The notes under the pieces: model-generated | What the model was told of the DNA's origin: nothing | Database searches by the model: none | The model's input: the letters and a program-made list of their open reading frames with translations, nothing else | Translations under genes and position numbers: made by a program | In this document: piece by piece, positions 19,801 through 31,800 of the stretch | Layout of the letters: each line of letters starts with the position of its first letter | How positions within the stretch are numbered: the stretch's first letter is position 1 | Source of the DNA: Podarcis raffonei | Taxonomy: Eukaryota; Chordata; Lepidosauria; Squamata; Lacertidae | Reading direction: 5' to 3' | Assembly (NCBI RefSeq): GCF_027172205.1 | Contig: NC_070605.1 | Location: forward strand, 21,215,804 to 21,279,803 | Length of the DNA stretch: 64,000 bases

Positions 19801-22800
19801 ACTTAAGCTGAAAACAATGAAGCAAAATCATCATTAGTTTGGATGCTATTGTGGTTTCCAACTACAGTGGTACCTCAGGTTAAGTACTTAATTCGTTCCC
19901 GAGGTCCGTTCTTAACCTGAAACTGTTCTTAACCTGAAGCACCACTTTAGCTAATGGGGCCTCCTGCTGCTGCCACGCCGCCGGAGCACAATTTCTGTTC
20001 TCATCCTGAAGCAAAGTTCTTAACCTGAAGCACTATTTCTGGGTTAGCCGAGTCTGTAACCTGAAGCGTACGTAACCTGAGGTACCACCGTATCTGATAA
20101 AAAAAATTAACACATTTCTATACCTCCCTTCATTTCTCAAAGTGGTTCACAACAAATTTTAAAATACCTTTAAAATATCTTAAAACAACAAATGCAGCAG
20201 CATACAGAAACCAGGGCAAATACAACAAGATGGTATTAATGGCTAGCAAAAGCCTGGAAAAACAAGTGAGCTTTTAACAAGCACACATTAGCACTGGCGC
20301 TTAACTTATTTTATTCCTGCCAGGTTGTGTATCCCAGGGGCTTTCATAGGTAATTTCTGTCTAAACTTGCAGCACCAGACATTTGAAAAAACATTCAGCT
20401 AAATAGACTGAAATTAGAGCTAGAAAAATCTCAGGCATGTGGCTGCCTATAAATTCAATATACAACTGAAGTGAGTTCATCCCTGTGCAGAAGTGGCACC
20501 CAAAATGTGCGGTGTATGAGAACTTGCAATATTTTTCTAGCACTGAAAATCAGTGACCAAATAGAAGCTCCAGTTAAGAATACTGGCTGTTTGTGACATT
20601 TTTAGCACACTTCATCCTGTATTCAGAATGATATTCTTACTTGCAGAGATGACTTGAAAAAAGGTCTTTGAAATGTATTCTTGAAAAATTCTACAGTTTT
20701 CTATCAAATTATTCCCAACTTTTTCCTTTTTGATTTGGTAGAGTATCCACAAGGACATATTGATGTTTATTTGAAATGCAAACCTGAAAATCTTACTACT
20801 TTTCACACACAAAAACATAAGGACCTCCCTGATTTCCCTAATTTTTAAACTTTACCAAGAAGATGTGTCTTAGTGATATTTATAAGCTGTTTGCTTTTCT
20901 GTCTTAGGATTTTCATCAAGAAGTGAATGACATAGCCCATACAGAAAGTGTTTGCAGTGTGGACAGTCTTGAGGCTGCAGAACCAAATGAAGGTTGCACA
21001 ACACCCAGTGAAACATCTTCTTTATCTGCACAGTTGGACTCCTCAGTCCACAATTCAGAGGAATTACAGACTAGAAATAAAAGTTTCTCTGATGAAACTG
21101 ACATGACTTTTTCTAAAAATCAGCATGTAAATAATTGGCTTACAAATTTAAATACCTCAAATTTCCAGACAACCTCCCCCTTTCGTGATATTTTAATAAA
21201 ATACAATGTCATACCTTCTGACGAGGACACATGCAGTCCTGATCAGAAATCATTTGTTCAAAGTAGGTCTGAACAAAGAGAGACTGCAGGAGATGCTTCT
21301 GATGAGAATCTAACCTTTGCACAAAATGAAAGAGAAGAGAAAAGTTTTCTGTCAAAACGTCAGTCTTCAGGCACAGAGGGTCCTGTAGCTACTGACAGCC
21401 CGGTACATGAAATAAACAAAGCTTGGGCTGTCCCTGATCCTTCAGTTGTTTCACTACAAGAGAGAAATTCTCAGCTTCCCCAGAACAGAACCTCATCAGC
21501 ACACGTCTCCTGTCAACAAACTGCAACCCCTGCGGTCTTTCCTACTGCCCCTTACAACAACAGCTTCTCAGTTAATTGCATCGAGAAGGGAAATGATCAT
21601 TCAGCAAGATGTACTGAAGATATAGACTGTGTGGCAAATGCTAAACATGAAAAGGTTGTAGCATCTTTGTTTGAAGAGATGTGTAAAGGTTGTATAAATC
21701 AACAGAATGCTAATGGAGATAATGAAATGACTAAAAATAGTTTATCTATGTCTCATGAAGATTCCACTGCTAATCTATCTGATCTTGACCAACAAGGGAA
21801 CAACTCCAGTGAAGAAAAAGTAGTGAAATTTCCAAAAAGCATATTGAAAAAAGAATCTAAGTATGAACTTAGCAATTTCAAGGCAGTAGTTGTCAACAGG
21901 GGGGTCAGATTTGGGACTCAGCCTGTGATTCCTAGAGACAGTGTTGAATTGGCAAAAATGAAAGGGAAAGATGCAGAGCAAAAGAACTGTAAAAAACTTA
22001 GGTGGTTTGATGAAATTAACAGAGCAGTGGGTGATGAAAAGCATTCAGAACAAAATATCATTGAAATACCTCATGCACAGCCCAGATCACCTGGTTCTCA
22101 AATTAGAGCTGCCACTTCTAGAACTAATGTTAGAAGCATTCCCGCTTGCACTCTCAATTCTGTTTTTCCAGAATATCCCCAGGAGAATTCTCAGGCATCT
22201 GCAAAAATTGCTACTGTTAAAGACTCGGATAATGGGATGCAGAATGCTTTTGTATCTAAAGGATATCATGTTGCTAGACAAGCATGGATGGCGCCAAGAG
22301 GTGAAGAAATACCCCTAATATATAATTGTGAACTAAAAAATCCCAAAAGCAATCCATGTAAAAGTAGAACGAAATTGATCAAAAGACCAAAATCTGCCAA
22401 AGCCACATCAACTTTCACAACTAAAAACCGAAAGGGCACCATTATCCGACCACAGTCTGCTAGCGAAGCCACAAAGGTTATGAAAACTCAGGGCAAAATC
22501 ATGGCACCTCACCCACCAAGTAAGCCCATACCAGGCAAAAAAATGGATGAAAATCCAGCAGACAGTGTGTCTCAGTCAGGAAATCTTTGGAAAGCTCACA
22601 CAGATACTGAAAACAGTCATTTTTTACCTGAAGGTCAAGATTTATGTTCGGATACTACAGATTCTCCATCTTCAGGTACTGCTTGCAATTCACAGGTGGC
22701 CACTATGCGACCTTCGTATAGCATATTTACCTATGAGCTGTTGAGGAAGAAAAAGGCTACTGGTCAAGCAGTTGCCCGGTGCAACAGCTTTTCAAAAGGA

Positions 22801-25800
22801 AACGCTGTGTACTCAGAAAATGGATTATGTCGCGATCGCACACCAACCGATGAAGAAATCACAGTTTTGTGGCAAGGGGTGCATCGTGCACTGGCTCAAA
22901 AGGATGGTGCTGCTGGTAAGATTTATGTGTTTTCACTGAATTAGAAGGATTTATAAGACTGTATATTTGATAAAATCAGAACTAATAACAGAGGGCCCAT
23001 TCAGAGGGACTTTGAAAAAAGTTTAATTTCAGGCATATTGTGCCAATCTCACATTATCGTCAGAAATAACAAAAGGGCAGGAGTGTACTGAAAGAGAAAG
23101 ACCAGACTGGACATACTTCCTTTCAAAACCAAGACAAAAATTGTTTCTAACAAGTGGTATTCTGCCCATTACTGGTTTTAGTCAGTCCCTGACCATGACA
23201 GTTACAAATAGGTGTGACTAGCTCAGCCCTGATGAATGTGGATAAAACCACAGTGGATAAAACCACAGTGCCTTTTCTGACTGGAGGATAAAAGCTCCTT
23301 TAGAATTTTTAGTAGAGCTGAATCAAGCCATCCCTGATGCATTTTCATATATAAACAAGCCCAGCTCTGGGTTTGGAGGAGCCATGAGCAGGCTGCCCTC
23401 ACCCAACCCAGCACCTCCCACTGTTTGGACACCCTGATGTTAACAATACTGCAGCCACCTCCTTCCCCCTCACAAACAGGCTTATTTGGCAGGGGGCCTG
23501 GAGCCAAGTAGGTTATCAGCTCTGCTCGACACCTGGTGGCTGCCATATTTATCTCCCACAGTGTTGCTGACCTTGACTTGCCAAATGGAATGAAGTAGCC
23601 ATTTCCTCCCAGTACTTTTTAGTGCCAACACCACCAGATTAGCCCACTTGCAAGGGGAAGGAGAGGCTGACAACTACAGGAGTTCTCAGTGGCAGCAGGT
23701 ACTAGAGGCAGTCCAGGCAGGATCAGTGGCGGAGCTTCATGCTCTGGCACCGGGGGGGGGGCAGAGAGCAGGCGGGGCGGGGCAGGGGAATGGCACCCAG
23801 CGCAGGCAGGGGGCAGCTGCAATGGCACCCCACCAGGATCGCGCTGCCATGGCTGTGCGCTCCCCCCGCTCCCCTCTTCCTCCTCCAGCGGGCAGGATAT
23901 CAGCCCTGGTAATGCAAGCAGATTTCCCAGTATGTTGTAAATCTCAGCTCATCTGTAATTTCAAGGTGGGATTACTGCACTGAACTCTTTGTGGGGATGT
24001 TGAAGATGGTCCCGAGGCTACAGCTAGCACGCAACATGATGCCTAGGTTGCTTATGGGAGCAAACTGCCACCAGCATATATAACATATTGCCTGTGGGAT
24101 CTGCACAGGCTACAGAGCCAAGTTCAAGGTTTTGGTATGAACATACAGTGGTACCTTGGTTTGCAACCATTTTAGATGACGATGACGACAACCATTATGG
24201 ATTACAACCACGTCAAACCCGGAAGTGTGTGTCCCTTTTTTTGGATTACAACCCACCCACCCTTTTTTTGGAGGCCCCATTAGTGAAAGCGCGCCTTGGG
24301 TTACAACCTGTTTTGGTTTACAACCGTACCTCCGGAATGGATTATTGTTGTAAACCAAGGTACCACTGTATAAGGCCCTACGCAGTTTAGGACTAGGTTA
24401 CTTGAGAAACTGCCTTATTCACTATGTACCTAGTAGGCCACTGCATTTTGCAGGAGGATCTCTCCCTGAAGTTCCTAAAATATCAGAATCCCACTACACA
24501 GTAATTTGAAGCAGGTGTAGCTGTCACTGTTAAGTGAAAAGCATCCCTATTGAGATACAACAGGTGCCCACTATCTGGAGTTTCCAGAAACAACTGAATA
24601 TGCTTTTGCTTCACTTTGCCTTTCCAGCTGGATGGCAGGGGGCAGGGGGAACATGTCTCTGCCTTATGTATTGTATTGTATTATATTGTATTTAAATTTA
24701 TTTTTACTTGTTTCACTTGTTTTGTTTTATGGTTGTAAATTGCCTGTAAATTTATCTGAAAGGTGATTTATTAATTCAACATCAATAATAATATTAGTAG
24801 CTGTTATCTGATATAACAGTTTGTTACTAATGAAGTGAAAGTTCATTTTTGTTAATGACTGAGTGCTTTGGCTGTCATCTAACAGAGTCTTGGACAGTGT
24901 GCTTAAACGTGTGGTGCTTCAGTAATGAAGGGAGATTGGATGCGCCTTGAGTGAATGTTTAACTTACGCATTCATACATTGATTTGGTCTAATCATCTGC
25001 TGGTAAATTAGGTCTTGCTGCAACTTCACCCCACATGCCTTAAAGCAATTGGGTGAAATAATACAGCTGGTTGTAAAACACACACACATTCCTGACTAAT
25101 TTCTGAACTGCTGAGTGAAGTTAGCCTGACAATGTAATTTTTAAATCTTCTTGTGTGTTTTTCTTTTATTTCAGGAGATTCACAACATGGTGTTACACTC
25201 TGTAATAATTCAAATAATGGCGACTTGCAACCCACTAGACCTAATGTGACTCACATCACAATTGATGGTGGCAATCTGATGGGCAGTATTAAATCAGGTG
25301 TCAGAGTGAATCCAATATTTGCTTCTCCACCAAGCAGTAAGGTTCTTCCTTTATCAAATTTTGTTGGGGGGGGGAGAAAACGAGAATATATATAGGCCAA
25401 ATTTAATGAATCTTGAATAATAAAGCTTATACAGTAATATATGTATAGTTAAGGAATATCTTTAGTCAATGAGCCATGTATGAAGTTTGGATTGAGTCTG
25501 GGCCAGTCACACTTTTTGAAGTCTCTCAGCCCCACTCACCTCACAGAGTGTTTGTTGTGGGGGAGGAAGGGAAAGGAGAATGTTAGCCGCTTTAAGACTC
25601 CTTTAAGGGAGTGAAAGGTGGGACATCAAATCCAAACTCCTCCTCCTCCTCCTCCTCTTCTTCTTCTTCTTCTTCTTCTTCTTCTTCTTCTTCTTCTTCT
25701 TGTACCCTAATTTCAATTCTGTATTTTCCACACTGGCAACTTTTTGAGAGTAAATACAGTCATACCTCATGTTACGTCCACTTCATGTTACGTTCTTTCA

Positions 25801-28800
25801 GGTTACGTCCCGCGGCGACTTGGAAGTACCGGAAAGGGTTACTTCCAGATTTTGCCGCATGCGCAGAAGCACAAAATGATGTCATGCGCAGACATGGCGA
25901 ATCGCAACCCGCATGTGCGCAGACACGCTGCTGCGGGTTGCGTTCTTTTCATGTTGTGAACGGGCCTCCGGAATGGATCCCGTTTGCAACCAGAGGTACC
26001 ACTGTAATGTAGAAGGGTACCTGGGATAGGCATGTATGGTTGTGGAACTTTCCTAAGTACTGAGAGTTCATATTGATAAATTAGAGTATGCTGGTATATT
26101 CTGAAGTGGTTTCTTCTACAGCTCACATGCTAATCGAGGGCTTTATTCATGAAAATTCTTTTGCACTTGTCTTTTCCAAACATTCCCTTATAATATCGGA
26201 ACTAGTATAATTTTTAGTATTTTTACCACAAGAGGAAAATTAGAGAATTTGAAAATAAGCTAAATTAACAAATATATCCTTAACTTTTAACTTCATTGAT
26301 TTGAATTTGCTGCCATCAATAAACTAAAGCTCTATTTAATTAATCTACCAATTAAAGTTTGCAGCTCTAGTTATAAACTACCCCAAATGTTGACCCATAG
26401 CTCAGTGGTAGAGCACATTCTTGCCTGCAAAAGATTCCAGGTTCAGTCCCCATCATCTCCTGCTAAAGGAATCTCAGATAGTTGGACTAGGAAAGCCCTC
26501 TGCTGGAGACCTAAAGCCCAACCTAGATGTGAGGTGGGAGATCTATAATTGGATTGTCGTTTTGTATAGAGTAAATAGAAGTGGTTTGGAATAGAGCCCA
26601 TGGTACAGGAGGAAGTTTTTGTTGTTTTCCTCACACGGGTTTTCTGATCCACATCTCTCTCAAACAACACACACCCAGAATTGTACATTTACTCCATGAG
26701 GCGAAGCATATATGTACCATACAAGCAGGTTTGCCATCTATCTTGCTCAACATTACTGATATAATCCAAAAGTAAACTCGTTAACCATCTGTATTCCATT
26801 TTTCTGCATATTTATTTATTTGTTACTATGTTTTCCCTATATGTGGCTTATAAAAGTGGCTTATAAACAAAAGATAACATTGAAACTATAATTATAATTT
26901 AAGTATAAAACAATATAACAAGGTGTGTGTTTTGTGGTGCTTTTTTATCCTTTTCAGCTACTTTTGCCATGACAAGACGAAAACAAAGTATTGAAAATAA
27001 TGAAAATAAACGCAAGGCTCTTTTAGAACAGAGGAGACAAAAGGCAGCCTCTGCAATATGGAAGCCCACTAGTGTCGTACAGGTATATCTGATAAATTTC
27101 TGACTGAAAAATACCAAAAATTGCTGTCCTAGGGAAATGGATGCTGTATCGTGCAGTTAAAAAATTAAAGAAAATTAAAAGGTTATTTCCAGTAGAAAAG
27201 AGATTCTACAGTTATCTCTAGACTTCTTGCTTCCACTTCTCTGATAAGGCAGAATGTAGAGAGAGGGTATTCTGTACATTATAAAGGAAACTCTCTGGTG
27301 GAGTCATTTCACAAATAACTGTTCAGGTTTACTATATCCTGAATATACTTGCATATGTAACCTGTTCATGAGTTATCATAGAGCACTATGTGGGAATCGC
27401 AGTCTATTAAATTTTTCTGCTGTAGTTCAGTATCACCACTATCACAGGTTAATGGTCCTCCATAATACAGCAGCATATGTTATAGATGTGTGTGTGTGTG
27501 TGTGTGTGTGTGTTTTAAGGCTTTTTCATTATTTGATTTTCATTTCAGAGTAACGTTAGCACTTCTGGACCATGAAATGCTAAGATTTATTTTTTCAAGC
27601 AGTTTGATAATAAAATTCTTTTTTTATAGAATACGACACAAGCTGTGAAGCGAGCACCACCTCATTGTGCAAATGATATAGTGCAAGCCATGGGTGGCAT
27701 CAGTAATTCTGATGAAGGTAATAGAGCATGTTTCAATCTGACTGTTGCTATGAATTATTATTTTACGGTTTTTATTATAAACCTATTCATTGCTAAGTAT
27801 TGTGTCCTTCCCACTTAAGGAATATCTTTGAATTTTGCATATAAACTCCCATTTGTAGAGTGCTTGTAACAACAAGGTGTTGTACATAAGTCAAAAAAAA
27901 AGACACAGTCTTAACACACAAGAGGGTTCCGGGTAGTGAGAAATGGTAAAAGGTTTAAGAACAGTTAAAGAAAACCACAGAAAAAGGGCAATTTTTTAAA
28001 AGATCGGGTATCTGTCATGTGTCCATTTCTCACAGAAACATTATAGGAAAGTGATGATAGTCTTATGTCATTTGCTTTCTGAATCAAAAGTGGGGAAAAT
28101 ATTTGGATGCACAGAAAAGGTGTATAAAAAAAGGTAAAGGACCCCTGACAGTTAAGTCCAGTCGCGAACGATGCTGGGGTTGCAACGCTCATCTCGCTTT
28201 ACTAGCTGAGGGAACCAACGTTCATCCGCAGACAGTTTTTCCGGGTCATGTGCCAGCATGACTAAGCTGCTTCTGACGAAACCAGAGCACGGAAACACTG
28301 TTTACCTTCCCACTGAAGCTGCACCTATTGATCTACTTACACTTTGATGTGCTTTCGAACTGCTAGGTTGGCAGGAGCTGGGACCGAGCAACGGGAGCTC
28401 ACCCCGTCACGGGGATTCGAACCGCCAACCTTCCAATCAGCAAGCCCAAGAGGCTCAGTGATTTAGACCACTGGGCGTCCTCAAACACAATTATAATGTT
28501 GCTCGGATAGGGTCATGATGCTCTGTGGGAACAAATATAAATAAAATTATTTGTGAAAGATGCACAAAGACATGTTGTTAGCAATGGAGAAAGGCTGTAA
28601 AAGGTGGGTATTAAAACAAATTGACCCCAGGAGCAAATCCAGTTTTTTGTTTGTTTTCTTTCTAACCTTTTCTACAATACACATTTCTTTTATTAGTTTC
28701 AGACAGTACTACACAGTTTATGCTGGCAGAAAACTTAGCAAACACATCAGCTACAGAAAGTGACATCTTGATTGATTTGGACACAGTTCAACCATACAAA

Positions 28801-31800
28801 CAGACTACAGTGCTAAACAGACCTGCACGGCAAGGAATGAGTGCATTGTCATTTGAAGAGCACAAAGTTCTTCAGTCACTCGACCGCATTAATCAAAAGC
28901 TACTTAGTAAGTAGTCAGCAGATCATGCTATGAAATTCACCAGGGTAGTCAACTCTATCAATACAACTCTCTGCCTGTCTTCTTGGTAGTAGGTTCCACT
29001 GAGATCAGTGGGCCTTCCAGTAAGTGCACATTGGTTTGCAGTTTAAATGTAAATAAGCAATACTGCCAGAATAACCATTTCAGCTTCCAACTGTGTTTTC
29101 TCCCAGTTTTCTAACAAATATACCATGCAGTGCCATAATAATTATTTAGTTACAAGGCTATGTGATAGTGGAACTGCTGTTCCTAGATTTAGCTTACAGT
29201 ACAGAAGATGGGAATGTGACAACCTACCTTTCCTTTCCCTAGTCAAAGAGTTGCCCCCATTTGCAGCCAAATGGTATGTATGCAAGAATCGCATGGCAAG
29301 GCCAGTTTTTGCACATAAGCACTTTAAAGCAGATTGGAGCCTTTGTGAAGATGGTAGATATAGGGGAGTTCTCTAGGCATGAGGACTCCCATACAACTAT
29401 AATTGGGGTATTCATTTGTTCAAGCAAAAGTCCATTCTTTTCAAAGATAAAGAACATCCAAAGTTGCTTCAAACCTTACAAATTATCCAATAACAGGTAT
29501 GATCTCAACAATTTTCTATCCTTCCTGCCTCTCTCTCATGCTTTAGGACCAGAATGTTTTGCTACTCACACACTATTTCAAACTCTATTTTGATTTATGA
29601 CACATCTGAGATTAGGCAGGGGATATTGATGGAAGGAGGAGATAAGAAGTTCAGAATCCTTTGTCACTTGCTTTTGAACCCACCCCTGTCAGAGGACAAG
29701 CTACCTCATTCCACAGGGTAGCCCATCAATTGATGGCCGCCAGACTTAATTCTGAAAGGGGTGCCTACCAAGTGGAATTGGTGGCAGGGTGCCCCTGGCT
29801 ACAGTGCCACCTTGTTCGTGGATCCCAAAGTACTTCATGCCTGCAAACTGAATAGCCAGAAAAAGCTGAGCTGAACGCTTGAGAACATAAAAGAGCTTTG
29901 TACTAGAAGAGTTCATATCTCGTTTCCCACGGTGGCCATTCAAGTGCCTTTTGGAAGCCCCCAAGCAGGGGTTATTGCTCTGCAGCAACTAGCACTTAAT
30001 GCCCCACCACTTCTGAGCATAGTTTCATATACCGCCATGAATTGTAGGCATTTATAGACCTTCTCTCTACAAATTTGAAATTAAATAATAAAAACGAAAT
30101 AAAATTAATGCTTCTGCAGCCCTGCAAAGGGAACAAAAACTGTAGGTAGCATAGAGTCTGAATTATTTACAATCTGAAGGAAGAATAAATTATTGTACAC
30201 CTTGTTTTTCCCCACCATAAACTTGAAATTTCTTATTTTATACTATTTTAGATGTCCATGAAACCATGAAAAAAATACCATCCTCCACAAATGTTTTACA
30301 GACTCTTTCCCCTTTGGTAAGCATACCCATTTGCTCCTCAATTGTAAAATGCATATGAACAATATGTTGTTTGTTTATGATAAAGATGCATCAGAGATAA
30401 TCATCCACTTGTACTCTTTCAAAGACATATGGTTGCCTGCTGTCTGAACCAAAATGCTGGACTACATGAATTTTAATCTGATCCAGCAAGATGTGTTCGT
30501 CTAATATCCTGTAATAACTGTGTGCTAATGCATGTAACAGTGTCCTGGATACCTTTTATAAAAAAGAAAAGAAAGAAAGCTGTTTCAGGATGGTATGCAA
30601 GAATTTAAGGCAGAGAATAGATAGGAGAGATTACTTAATACATTTCCCATCTGCCATTTCCCCATTCCAATTTCCCCCCAGCTTAGTGGCTCCGCTGCAA
30701 AGGAGGCAACTGGAGATCCATCTCAGACTTGCAATATGTGAACAGACCCAAACCTGGTCTCTGTACCTCAAGACTGAGTCCCTGTAAATCTGGGCAGAGT
30801 CTAGCCTGCTGTTGGTCTCAACATGTATAAAGGCCTCAACCCAACTGCCTATTTCTTTAGCTATTAATGAAACCCCAGAGAGTGATGCTTGCCTCAGCCA
30901 GCATTCAACATCCTCCAGTAGCACTTCAGCACCTCTTTCCTAGAACTATTTGCAACCCCTCTATATGTAAAGTACTCCATGCCAAGTTTCATTTTGAACA
31001 GGGGGGATGAATTCAATCCAGCCCACTTGCCCTAGATGAAAGGCTTCCTTTAATTAAGCCTTTCTTCTTGTCCCTCTCCATTCAAGACTCTTGAGAAGGA
31101 TAAGTAGGGAAGAAGTCTCGGTCATCCTCTTAGCCTCTCAGTGGAATGGACTCCCCTTCATTGGTGGTTTTCAAGCAGAGGTTGGATGTCCATCTGTCAT
31201 GGATGCGTCTCCACCCCCATTATTCAGCCCAGACACTGAGGTCCAGCTCTGAGGGCCTTCTGGTGGTTCCCTCATTGCAAGAAGTGAAGCTACAGGGAAC
31301 CAGCAGAGGGCCTTCTCGGTAGTGGCGCCTGCCCTGTGGAACGCCCTCCCATCAGATGTCAAGGAAATAAACAACTGACTTTTAGAAGACATCTGAAGGC
31401 AGCCCTGTTTAGGGAAGTTTTTAATGTTTGAAGTTTTATTCTGTTTTTAGTGTTTTGTTGGGAGCTGCTCTGAGTGGCTGGGAAAACAGCCAGATGGGTG
31501 GGGTATAAAAATAAAATAAAATAATAATTATTGTTGTTATTACTATTATTATTATTAGTTGAGATTCTTGCATTACAGGAGGTTGGACTAGATGACCCTC
31601 GGGATCCCTTCCAACTCTCCAGTTCTAAGATTCAGTGTCCCAGAATATAGGTTGGCCACTTGTCAAATCTCAAAGACCCACTAAGAGCCTAGTCCCTCGA
31701 TCTGCCAGACATTTTGTCTCTAGGTCTGTTGCACCCAGATTCTGTTTTGCTACACTAACCCACTTGGTGCCTGAATAACTGGCTGTACTCCAACAAGGTG

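Noticed and set aside
26388-26460. tRNA gene
   Set aside because: A and B boxes are present, but a SINE body follows and the cloverleaf 3' half is missing. The tRNA-like heads at 876, 16643, 35420 and 52078 were rejected for the same reason.
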